Part shown: positions 1 through 7,176 of the stretch, in pieces
Numbering within the stretch: position 1 is the first letter of the stretch
How the letters are laid out: every line of letters begins with the position of its first letter
NCBI RefSeq assembly: GCF_030688855.1
Contig: NZ_JAUYZK010000009.1
Coordinates: 17,642 to 81,641, forward strand
Direction of reading: 5' to 3'
DNA: 64,000 nt
Source of the DNA: Helicobacter cappadocius
GTDB taxonomy: Bacteria; Campylobacterota; Campylobacteria; Campylobacterales; Helicobacteraceae
The notes under the pieces: generated by a model
Told to the model about the DNA's origin: nothing
What the model saw: only the letters and a program-made list of their open reading frames with translations
The model's database searches: none
Program-made: the position numbers and the translations under genes

Positions 1-315
1 CTAATTGATACACTAGGTCAGCTCAACAATTTATATGCCATCTCTGATATAAGCATACTTGGAGGAAGCTTTGTAAAAGTAGGCGGACACAATCCTCTTG
101 AACCAGCATTTTTTCACAACAAACTCATCACTGGTCCATATATATTCAATCAAAATAGTCTTTTTGAAGCCGTTGATGGATACAAAATCATACAAAAAGA
201 GGAACTTTTTGAAACTATCTCTAATTATCAAACTCTTCCTAATGCATTTATAAAAAATAAAAATGATAAATTGAAAAATCTCATAAACTCTATCATACAA
301 CCTATTCAAGGATAA
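1..315 (+). CDS. waaA: 3-deoxy-D-manno-octulosonic acid transferase, C-terminal end (partial)
   Basis: The 5' part lies outside the window; the 104 residues present are the C-terminal end in frame 1, ending with TAA. They contain GGSFVKVGGHNPLEPA, the highly conserved motif of Kdo transferases of the GT30 family, which attach Kdo to lipid A precursors at the inner membrane during lipopolysaccharide synthesis. The stop lies three bases before the next ATG, so it is probably co-transcribed with the pseudouridine synthase. The same neighbour order (waaA, pseudouridine synthase, lgt) is known in H. pylori. The identity rests on the motif plus context; the N-terminal half cannot be seen. Confidence 0.88.
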   Translation, partial: LIDTLGQLNNLYAISDISILGGSFVKVGGHNPLEPAFFHNKLITGPYIFNQNSLFEAVDGYKIIQKEELFETISNYQTLPNAFIKNKNDKLKNLINSIIQPIQG

Positions 316-318
316 TCT

Positions 319-1041
319 ATGGAAAAAGCCTACAAACTCTTAAGTCTGCAAGAAAAAATTTCTAATGGCAAGGCAAAAGCTCTCATTGATAAAGGACTTG
401 TAAGCTGCAATGGCAAAAAAATAACCATCGCACGTTCAGAAATGCCCTCTTGTTCTATTTTTCAAATTATCCAAATCCAAAAACCAAAAGTGATTTTTGA
501 AGATGAAAATATTTTAGCAATCCAGAAGCCACCTTTTATTGAAAGTTATGAATTAGCTCAAATGTTTCCAGAATGGGTTTTGCTTCATCGTCTTGATAGA
601 GAAACAAGTGGGGTTATCTTGTTAGTAAAAGATAAAACTCCTTTTCATAACCAAGCAAAAATGGCTTTTAAAAATCAAAATGTGTATAAAGAATATTTAG
701 CACTTGTTGAAGGAATAGTAAATGAAGAAATCCAGATCGATAAACCTATCCTTACAATCAAAACTACTTACGCTAAAAGTAAAATATCAAAAGATGGTCT
801 CCCTGCACATACAAGTATCAAACCTATCTCTATTATGGGGAAAAAAACACTACTAGAAGTAGTGATTAAAACCGGACGCACTCACCAAATCAGAGTCCAT
901 CTAAAAAGTATCAACCACCCAATCATAGGAGATAATCTCTATGGTGGATTAGATTCAAAACGTTTGATGCTCCATGCTCATAAGATCTCATTGTTGGGGT
1001 ATGATTTTACCTCTGCGATTCCCAATGAATTCAACCTATAA
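319..1041 (+). CDS. RluA-family 23S rRNA pseudouridine synthase
   Basis: 240 residues. The catalytic motif HRLDRETSG (D93) marks an RluA-family pseudouridine synthase, and GRTHQIRVHL further on is the family's conserved RNA-binding/active-site motif. Residues 1-50 (a short helix-rich segment with GLVSCNGKKI) look like a small S4-type RNA-binding domain. The enzyme isomerises uridine in RNA, probably 23S rRNA; the target base cannot be told from sequence. It starts three bases after waaA and its 3' end overlaps the next gene by 17 bases. The start ATG is the first after waaA and agrees with the beginning of the S4-like segment. Confidence 0.88.
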   Translation: MEKAYKLLSLQEKISNGKAKALIDKGLVSCNGKKITIARSEMPSCSIFQIIQIQKPKVIFEDENILAIQKPPFIESYELAQMFPEWVLLHRLDRETSGVILLVKDKTPFHNQAKMAFKNQNVYKEYLALVEGIVNEEIQIDKPILTIKTTYAKSKISKDGLPAHTSIKPISIMGKKTLLEVVIKTGRTHQIRVHLKSINHPIIGDNLYGGLDSKRLMLHAHKISLLGYDFTSAIPNEFNL

Positions 1042-1447
1042 CCTCATCATCAATGCAAGTTTTACTGATGTCGATAGAGTTATTGGTGCTTTGCCTGATA
1101 TTTTTAAAACCGATCAAGACATGTTAGATAATATAAGTCTAGTTTTATTTGAAATCCTTTCAAATGCTCTCGAACATGGTATCTGCAAATATTCAAAAAA
1201 TGAAATTTTCTCTGGTTTGGTTAAAAAAAGCTCACAAAAAATCTATTTATATTTTTTATCCTCCCCTAACCCTATCATTTTGATAAACTATCCAAAAACC
1301 GTTTATAATGAAGAAAACCTCATCATAGGCAAAGGGAAAAAAATAATAAAATACCTCACTCAGAATTATTATTATAAAATCTTAGGAGAAGAAGTTTGGG
1401 AGAAAGTAATTTTTAAAGGACAAAAAAATGAAAATCACCGCCAATGA
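1025..1447 (+). CDS. RsbW/SpoIIAB-like ATP-binding anti-sigma kinase-like protein
   Basis: 140 residues. Residues around LVLFEILSNALEHGI resemble the N box of GHKL ATPases (E, N, H present), and IIGKGKKIIKYL resembles the G2 region; both are in the order seen in small serine-kinase anti-sigma factors (HATPase_c_2). The classical DxGxG (G1) motif is not clear, so nucleotide binding may be weakened. I chose ATG 1025 because the protein then opens with a beta strand (NLIINASF) as in the family; an in-frame ATG at 974 would add 17 residues that are only a shadow of the upstream gene. The gene overlaps its neighbours at both ends (17 and 20 bases), which suggests translational coupling with the STAS-like gene that follows. 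Partner and target are unknown. Confidence 0.68.
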   Translation: MNSTYNLIINASFTDVDRVIGALPDIFKTDQDMLDNISLVLFEILSNALEHGICKYSKNEIFSGLVKKSSQKIYLYFLSSPNPIILINYPKTVYNEENLIIGKGKKIIKYLTQNYYYKILGEEVWEKVIFKGQKNENHRQ

Positions 1448-1751
1448 AGCCGAGAAAAATCAGCCATTTTTAGCCATAACGGGAAAAATTAAAACTTATG
1501 AAGATTTTTTGGAATTTAAGAATGTTATTGATTCCACTCTAGAAAAATTTAAAAACAAATCAAATTCCGAACTTTTTTTATTTTTTATAGATACCTACCC
1601 TATCAATTCCTATGCCATAGGCTACTTGATGAAACTCAAAGAAAATGATAAGGTGAATGTACAAATATACACAAATAATATGAAAACTTTGAATCTTTTT
1701 CAATATCTAGAACTTGATAAAAAGTTTCAGATCATTATCAAACAAAACTAA
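1428..1751 (+). CDS. STAS-domain anti-sigma factor antagonist-like protein
   Basis: 107 residues with the alternating strand/helix pattern of a single STAS domain. FFIDTYPINSYAIGYLMKL corresponds to the strand-loop-helix that in SpoIIAA/RsbV holds the phosphorylated serine (DSSGLG-type); here S aligns within INSYAIGYL, though the preceding acidic residue of the classic motif is replaced. An AAGGA ribosome site sits seven bases before ATG 1428, inside the end of the RsbW-like gene. The pair order (kinase-like then antagonist-like) with overlap implies a partner-switching module. Campylobacterota lack a sigma-B-type factor, so the target is unlikely to be one. Assignment is by fold pattern and is moderate. 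Confidence 0.62.
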   Translation: MKITANEAEKNQPFLAITGKIKTYEDFLEFKNVIDSTLEKFKNKSNSELFLFFIDTYPINSYAIGYLMKLKENDKVNVQIYTNNMKTLNLFQYLELDKKFQIIIKQN

Positions 1752-1761
1752 GGATGAAAGA

Positions 1762-2610
1762 ATGTATAGCACATGGAATAATATTTATAATATCTTCAAC
1801 CCTGTTGCATTTAATATTTTTGGACTAGAAATTCACTGGTATGGAATCGCGTATGTTCTCTCGCTTTTGATTTCTTTATATATTGCCAAAGTATTTATCA
1901 AAAAAGATGCTCAACGTTTCCCTATTTCAAATAAAAATCTGGAAAGTTTTTTTATTTGGGTAGAAATTGGGGTTATTTTAGGAGCAAGAATAGGCTATAT
2001 TGCAATTTATGAACCAAATTCTATGTATTATTTTCTTCATCCATGGCAGATATTTAATCCTTTCGATATAGAAGGTCATTTTGTAGGAATACGCGGCATG
2101 AGTTACCATGGAGCATTGGTGGGATTTTTGATTGCTTCTATTGCTTTTGCTTATAAGAAAAAACAGAATTTCTTACTATACATGGATCTAGTGGCTATAA
2201 GCGTTCCGCTAGGATATGTATTTGGTCGTATTGGAAATTTTCTCAATCAAGAACTTTATGGACGAATTGTTCCTTCTACTAGCGTTTGGGGGCAAAAAAT
2301 TGGTATCCTTGTAAATGGTGAGCTAAGATATCCCAGTCAGCTTATAGAGGCTTTTTTAGAAGGATTGGTCGTTTTTATAGTCGTCCTAATAGCAAAAAAA
2401 CTTTTTAAAACAAGAGGATTGTTAATTGTAGTGTACGCGATTACATATGGGGTTATGCGTTTTATAGCTGAATTTTACAGAGAACCTGATCCGCAGATGG
2501 GTTATTATTTTGGAAACCTAAGCATGGGACAAATTTTAAGCCTAGTGATGATTGTTTTTGCACTAGGAATATTGGCTTATATTAAGAAAAACAAAAATGC
2601 ACAAAACTAA
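1762..2610 (+). CDS. lgt: prolipoprotein diacylglyceryl transferase
   Basis: 282 residues from ATG 1762; an earlier in-frame ATG (1714) lies inside the STAS-like gene, while AGGA at 1751 precedes the chosen start. The protein is an inner-membrane enzyme that moves diacylglycerol from phosphatidylglycerol to the cysteine of lipoprotein precursors. GRIGNFLNQELYGR is the Lgt signature, and SYHGALVGF and MRFIAEFYREPD are the other conserved Lgt segments. At least six hydrophobic segments are visible. The C terminus (KKNKNAQN) overlaps the first SMR gene by 14 bases. Confidence 0.95.
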   Translation: MYSTWNNIYNIFNPVAFNIFGLEIHWYGIAYVLSLLISLYIAKVFIKKDAQRFPISNKNLESFFIWVEIGVILGARIGYIAIYEPNSMYYFLHPWQIFNPFDIEGHFVGIRGMSYHGALVGFLIASIAFAYKKKQNFLLYMDLVAISVPLGYVFGRIGNFLNQELYGRIVPSTSVWGQKIGILVNGELRYPSQLIEAFLEGLVVFIVVLIAKKLFKTRGLLIVVYAITYGVMRFIAEFYREPDPQMGYYFGNLSMGQILSLVMIVFALGILAYIKKNKNAQN

Positions 2611-2923
2611 ATCTTGGATATTTTTATTCATAGCTATCATTTCAGAGGTCATAGCCACCCTTTCGCTCAAAATATCTTCGGGGGCAGTATGGGGCTATAT
2701 CACAATGGGATTTTTTATTGTTATTTCTTATTATTTCATGGCACTTTGTGTTCGTATTATTCCTATAGGTACTGCATATGCAATATGGGAAGCATTTGGG
2801 CTATCCCTTATTGCTATTGTAGGTATCATCGTATTTGGAGAGAAAATCACTCTTTATCAAGAGATCGGAATTGTTCTTGGAGTTATTGGTATTGTACTTA
2901 TCAACTTAGGAGAAAAAAAATAG
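2597..2923 (+). CDS. SMR-family efflux subunit, MdtJ-like
   Basis: 108 residues with four hydrophobic segments, the size of a small multidrug resistance (SMR) subunit. The essential membrane glutamate is present in the first segment (SEVIATLSLK), and GTAYAIWEAFG is the SMR signature in the third. The WEAFG variant and the order with a second SMR gene recall MdtJ of the spermidine exporter MdtJI. Paired SMR proteins work as heterodimers in the inner membrane, driven by protons. The substrate here is inferred only from similarity; guanidinium- or drug-type pairs remain possible. It overlaps lgt by 14 bases. Confidence 0.82.
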   Translation: MHKTKSWIFLFIAIISEVIATLSLKISSGAVWGYITMGFFIVISYYFMALCVRIIPIGTAYAIWEAFGLSLIAIVGIIVFGEKITLYQEIGIVLGVIGIVLINLGEKK

Positions 2924-3235
2924 ATGTATCTTTTATTTGTTATTTTAGCAGGATTTTTAGATGTCCTAGCCAATCTCCTCTTAAAAAAATCTCAAGGATT
3001 TAAATATAAAATCTTAGGCATTGTTTCGATCTTATTGGTTTTGTGTGCTTTTATTTTTCTTTCTTTTGCACTCAAAAAAATGCCTTTGAGTATCGCTTAT
3101 TCCATATGGGGAGCTGTGGGCATCATAGGAACAATTATAGGGGGATATATTTTTTTTCAAGAAAGACTAAATATAATAGGCTACATAGGGGTAGCCTTTG
3201 TGATTGCTTCTGTTATTTTGCTAAGTGCTTTTTAA
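2924..3235 (+). CDS. SMR-family efflux subunit, MdtI-like
   Basis: 103 residues, four membrane segments. LSIAYSIWGAVGIIGT is the SMR signature, and the first helix reads LDVLANLLLKKSQGF, closely like MdtI (EIVANVFLK). The conserved glutamate of helix 1 is replaced by aspartate (about D13), which keeps a carboxylate in the pore but is unusual. ATG follows the stop of the partner gene directly (TAGATG), with AGGAG upstream, so the two chains are probably made in equal amounts. It ends two bases before the convergent gene. Confidence 0.82.
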   Translation: MYLLFVILAGFLDVLANLLLKKSQGFKYKILGIVSILLVLCAFIFLSFALKKMPLSIAYSIWGAVGIIGTIIGGYIFFQERLNIIGYIGVAFVIASVILLSAF

Positions 3236-3237
3236 CT

Positions 3238-4062
3238 CTACCTAACCTCTTGTCTAATAATAGAAATATCCTTGAGATCTGCAGGAATACAATCCATAGA
3301 AACTATTTCTTTCAAACGCTCAAGTGTATATTTCTTGTGATTAAATACAACAATAGAGACAATATCACCTCTTTGCAAAAATCTTTGCTTTGCAAGTTCT
3401 AAATAACGCGTAGCACCGATGGCGATGATAATTTTAGAAGGATAGCAAGATTCTCTTAGCACTTCAGGTAAATCCTCTAAAACAGAATGCTCTTTTTGCG
3501 TGTTGAGTTTATCTTTTATCCAATTGATAAGCTTCTCGTAAAAATAACTATAACTTATAAGCTCACTTGATTCGCCATATTCCTGTACTTTTCCATCAAA
3601 TTTCAAAAAAGAAGCGATGGAATAATTATCGCAAACCCCACCACTAGAAAATTTATCGATAGGTATTTTTAGTCCAACTGCCTTAGATCCATCAGAAAAA
3701 TTTTTCTTCTGTGAAAGTTTGGTTGCATTTTCGTCATTCCTAACTGAAGCATCATTAAAAGCCATAAAAAATCTAGGTATGACTTTAGTGACTTTATTAT
3801 CCAAGTATTCCAAATCACATTCAAGTCCTACTTCTGGTTCTGCTTGAACCTTGAATGATTGATTTGTCGGCAAAATAATCGCCTGATTATTGATACAATA
3901 CCTGCCCAAAACTGAAGCACTATCAGGAATATAAAAAGGAAAAATCCCCTTAGGAGCATCTTTGTCTTCTCCTGTAATATCAGCAAAATCGTTAGATTCT
4001 CCTGCTTGTTCTAGATGGTTAGCAAAGTTTCCTACCACCCCAAACCCCAAATACTTTTTCAT
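3238..4062 (-). CDS. conserved protein of unknown function (DUF5718-like)
   Basis: 274 residues, no signal peptide or membrane segment, so cytoplasmic. The opening KKYLGFGVVGNFANHLEQAG and the segment EPEVGLECDLEY are typical of a conserved family present in Helicobacter and Campylobacter that I recall as DUF5718. The glutamate-rich PEVGLE stretch loosely resembles the metal-binding part of fumarylacetoacetate hydrolase-like folds, but I see no decisive catalytic motif. It is divergent from the acyl-CoA synthetase gene and convergent with the SMR pair, so it forms a single-gene unit. Function is not known. Confidence 0.7.
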   Translation of the reverse strand: MKKYLGFGVVGNFANHLEQAGESNDFADITGEDKDAPKGIFPFYIPDSASVLGRYCINNQAIILPTNQSFKVQAEPEVGLECDLEYLDNKVTKVIPRFFMAFNDASVRNDENATKLSQKKNFSDGSKAVGLKIPIDKFSSGGVCDNYSIASFLKFDGKVQEYGESSELISYSYFYEKLINWIKDKLNTQKEHSVLEDLPEVLRESCYPSKIIIAIGATRYLELAKQRFLQRGDIVSIVVFNHKKYTLERLKEIVSMDCIPADLKDISIIRQEVR

Positions 4063-4163
4063 CGGTGCTCCTTTATGGAAAATTTGGTAAAAATAATACT
4101 CTAATTAAAACCAATATTTGATAAAAACTATAAACTAAGTAATCAAACCCATAAAAATAATCC

Positions 4164-4169
4164 TATAAT
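4164..4169 (+). promoter_or_regulatory. candidate -10 element upstream of acyl-CoA synthetase gene
   Basis: A perfect TATAAT lies 29 bases before ATG 4199, in AT-rich DNA without a clear -35. This is the normal form of vegetative promoters in Helicobacter. The gene has a good AAGGAG ribosome site (4190-4195). Confidence 0.5.
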
Positions 4170-4198
4170 AGAATTACAAAACATTTTAAGGAGAAGTT

Positions 4199-6139
4199 AT
4201 GACAGAGAGTGAATTATACCAATGGCTCGGAAAATACGGGATTAAGACCCCTTGTTGTAAAGTTGTGGGAATGAATGAAGAAATCAGTGTTGATTTTTTT
4301 CCTGCTGTCTTAAAAATCCAATCCCCAAAAGTGATTCATAAAAGCGATGTAGGTGGCGTTATATTGAATCTAAATTCCAATGAAGAAATCAAAAATGCTA
4401 GAGAAAAAATGAAAAAAAATATTCAAGATGTGCATAAAATCCCCCTAGATAATAATGACTGTTTCATAATTACACAAATGTTACAAGGAGAAGAACTTTA
4501 TATTGGCTCTGTAGAAGATAATGTATTTGGAAATGTCATTCTTTTTGGAAAAGGTGGGATTTATTTAGAACTCTATAAAGATATTTGTTACATAGATTCC
4601 AATGCACAAGAAGATGAGATACTCCGTGCATTTAAAAATACAAAAATTTCAAAACTCTTTGAGGGTTATCGTGGCAGTAATCATCAAATGATTGAAGTTA
4701 TAACGCTAGTCAAAAATATACAAAAGCTTATCAATGAAAATCCTGATATTAAAGAACTCGATATCAATCCCTTAAAACTCACAAAAGATGGGTTGATTGC
4801 CGTAGATGCGAGAATAAAAAAATCCTCTAGTATTTCCAAAGAATCTTTGAGAAAATCAACTCGGCCTGATTTTTTACACAATCAACGCGTAGCTATTATT
4901 GGAGCAAGTACCGATAAAACAAAAGCAGGTTATGTAGTGGCAAAAAACTCTATTGGCTTTAAAGGGGAATTATTTTTTGTAAATCAAAAAGGAGGACAAT
5001 TATTAGAAAAACCTCTATTAAAAAGCATAGAAGAAATACAAGGTAATATCGATACTGCTGTGTTAGCAATTCCCGCAAAGTTTGTTATCCCTACTATCAA
5101 AGAACTTATCCCTAGAGGGCTAAAAAATCTCATCGTTATTACCGCTGGTTTTAAAGAAAGTGGTCACCAAGAAGAAGAACTTGAAATAGGAAAACTTGCA
5201 GAGGAAAATAATTTTAATGTTTTAGGGCCAAATTGTCTAGGATACTTTAATGATAGTACAAATTTAAATCTAACATTTGGAACAGGGAATCTAAAAACAG
5301 GTCATCTAGCTTTCATTTCTCAATCTGGAGCAGTTTTGGCAGGACTTATGGATTATGCAAATGCTTTAGATATAGGATTTTCTCATATTATGAGCACAGG
5401 AAATGCTGTAGATTTAGAAAGTTCAGATCTTATTCCAATGCTTGATCGTGATCCTAACGCTAAGAGTATTTCTCTATATTTGGAAGGAATTAGTAAAGGG
5501 AAAGAGTTATTAAAAAATATTCGAAATACAAAAAAACCTATTTTTCTTTTCAAATCAGGAAAAAGTGAAGAAGCGGCAAAAGCGGCTTTTTCTCACACTG
5601 GAAATTTAAGCGGAAATTATGATATGTTTTCTGGATTAATGAAAAGTTTAAATGTTAGAGTAGTAGATAATATCGAAGCTTTGATATTAAAGCCTCTCTT
5701 CCATAATAGCAAAGAAATTGCAATTATTACAAATGCTGGAGGACCAGGAACTGTTCTAACAGATGCGATTGTTGCTAGAGGGAAAAAACTCTACTCTTTG
5801 AATGAGCAAAATATAAGAGCCTTGAATGCTATTTTGCCTGAACATTGGTCTCATAATAACCCTATCGACATCATCGGTGATGCCTTGGCAGATAGGTATA
5901 AAGCCTCTTTAGATGTCGTAGATAATTTTGATGGAGTAGATTTTATCTATATGCTCATTACCCCTCAAGACATGACCGATCCTCTAGGATCTGTAAAAAT
6001 ACTCAAAGAAAAAACATACAAGCACAAGGTTATCCCTATTCTTATTGGGGGGAATATGGTTGAAGAAGCAAGAATTTTTTGCAAAACAAATAAAATATTA
6101 TTTTTCTCAAGCATCACCGAAGCTACATCATTTTTATAA
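4199..6139 (+). CDS. ADP-forming acyl-CoA (acetate-CoA) ligase, permuted single-chain form
   Basis: 646 residues. Residues 1-205 form an ATP-grasp domain (KIQSPKVIHKSDVGGVIL, then ELDINPL near 185), as in succinyl-CoA synthetase beta chains. Residues 225-350 are a CoA-binding Rossmann domain (VAIIGASTDKTKAGYVV, VLGPNCLGYFN). Residues 355-646 are succinyl-CoA-ligase-like flavodoxin domains; H in AFSHTGNLSG (about residue 465) fits the phosphorylated histidine. Most ADP-forming acetyl-CoA synthetases have the ATP-grasp part last or on a separate chain; here it comes first. No GNAT acetyltransferase domain is attached. The reaction would be acyl-CoA + ADP + Pi to acid + CoA + ATP; the acid is not predictable. 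Confidence 0.85.
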   Translation: MTESELYQWLGKYGIKTPCCKVVGMNEEISVDFFPAVLKIQSPKVIHKSDVGGVILNLNSNEEIKNAREKMKKNIQDVHKIPLDNNDCFIITQMLQGEELYIGSVEDNVFGNVILFGKGGIYLELYKDICYIDSNAQEDEILRAFKNTKISKLFEGYRGSNHQMIEVITLVKNIQKLINENPDIKELDINPLKLTKDGLIAVDARIKKSSSISKESLRKSTRPDFLHNQRVAIIGASTDKTKAGYVVAKNSIGFKGELFFVNQKGGQLLEKPLLKSIEEIQGNIDTAVLAIPAKFVIPTIKELIPRGLKNLIVITAGFKESGHQEEELEIGKLAEENNFNVLGPNCLGYFNDSTNLNLTFGTGNLKTGHLAFISQSGAVLAGLMDYANALDIGFSHIMSTGNAVDLESSDLIPMLDRDPNAKSISLYLEGISKGKELLKNIRNTKKPIFLFKSGKSEEAAKAAFSHTGNLSGNYDMFSGLMKSLNVRVVDNIEALILKPLFHNSKEIAIITNAGGPGTVLTDAIVARGKKLYSLNEQNIRALNAILPEHWSHNNPIDIIGDALADRYKASLDVVDNFDGVDFIYMLITPQDMTDPLGSVKILKEKTYKHKVIPILIGGNMVEEARIFCKTNKILFFSSITEATSFL

Positions 6140-6304
6140 ATCTCAATGATGGATTTAAAGATATATGAAAAGTGTTTTTGAGGATACTAGAGAGGATGGA
6201 CAGCTAGAAAATCGGGGTTAAAAATGTATGATTAACTTCAGAAGTCAAAGCCTGTCCAAAATCTCAAGGTTCAAGCTAATCTCAATTAATCAATTATTCT
6301 TTCT

Positions 6305-7054
6305 TTAAAAACTTCCTAAAAAGTTAAACATATCAAGAAATTTTTTTGCTCTTTCAGACTTTGGAGAGGTGAAAAATTCCTTTGGAGTAGCCTCTTCAAT
6401 TATAATTCCTTGGTCAAAAAACACAACTTTATCTGCAACTGCTTGAGCAAATTTAAGTTCATGAGTTACGATTATCATACTCATGCCTTCTTTTGCAAGT
6501 TCTAAAATAACATCTAAAACTTCCTTTACCATTTCAGGATCTAAGGAAGCTGTAACTTCATCAAAAAGCATTATTTCAGGATTCATGCACAATGCTCTAA
6601 TGATCGCAACGCGTTGTTTTTGTCCTCCTGAGAGCTCTTTTGGATACGAATCTTTTTTATCCTCAAGTCCCACCCGTTTTAATAATCTCAAAGCCTGTTC
6701 TTTGACTTCTTCTTTTTTTCTTTTTTGGGCTTTTAATGGTCCTAAAAGAATGTTTTCAAGTACATTCATATGAGGAAAAAGATCATAACTCTGAAAAACC
6801 ATGCCAATTTTTTGTCTGATAAGATTCCAATTTGTAGATGGTGTATTAATGATCTTTCCATCTAATATAATTTGACCTCCCTGTATCTCTTCTAATCCAT
6901 TCAAACATCGCAAAAAAGTACTTTTTCCACATCCACTAGGTCCCAAAATCACAACAACTTCACTTTTTTGTATGCTAAAGTTAATCCCCTTTAAGATTTG
7001 ATGATCGTGATTATAAGATTTTACGAGATTTTTAGTCTCTAATAATGCTTGCAT
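6305..7054 (-). CDS. polar amino-acid ABC transporter ATP-binding protein, orphan
   Basis: 249 residues. Walker A GPSGCGKST (38-46), Q-loop MVFQSYDLFPHM, signature LSGGQKQR, Walker B IMLFDEVTASLDPE and H-loop THEL are all intact, so it should be an active ATPase. The pattern fits the GlnQ/HisP family that powers uptake of polar amino acids. Neither a permease nor a binding-protein gene lies next to it, which is unusual because these are normally clustered. It is convergent with the acyl-CoA synthetase gene and divergent from the ABC-F gene. The 165 bases between 6140 and 6304 hold no recognisable gene or strong hairpin. Confidence 0.88.
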   Translation of the reverse strand: MQALLETKNLVKSYNHDHQILKGINFSIQKSEVVVILGPSGCGKSTFLRCLNGLEEIQGGQIILDGKIINTPSTNWNLIRQKIGMVFQSYDLFPHMNVLENILLGPLKAQKRKKEEVKEQALRLLKRVGLEDKKDSYPKELSGGQKQRVAIIRALCMNPEIMLFDEVTASLDPEMVKEVLDVILELAKEGMSMIIVTHELKFAQAVADKVVFFDQGIIIEEATPKEFFTSPKSERAKKFLDMFNFLGSF

Positions 7055-7143
7055 TTGATTCCTTACTTTGATTTTTTATGTTCTTTTGAAAAATAAATTC
7101 GCCATCTTGGGTTCTTCACAAGTTTTCCTAGTTGAAACTTTGG

Positions 7144-7149
7144 TATGAT
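7144..7149 (+). promoter_or_regulatory. candidate extended -10 upstream of ABC-F gene
   Basis: TGGTATGAT matches the extended -10 form (TGn before TATGAT) and lies 28 bases before ATG 7177, in the divergent gap between two ABC genes. No -35 is evident. Confidence 0.4.
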
Positions 7150-7176
7150 TACATCATCTTAAAGACAGGGAAATTT

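Noticed and set aside
974..1024. An extended N terminus for the RsbW-like protein, starting at ATG 974
   Set aside because: The added residues are an out-of-frame reading of the pseudouridine synthase and have no ribosome site.
2614..3003. A 129-codon open frame across the two SMR genes
   Set aside because: It is rich in Cys, Tyr and Ser without any motif and overlaps two clear SMR genes in another frame.
6140..6304. A short gene or terminator between the acyl-CoA synthetase and ABC ATPase
   Set aside because: No ribosome site, no frame with a family motif and no strong hairpin were seen.
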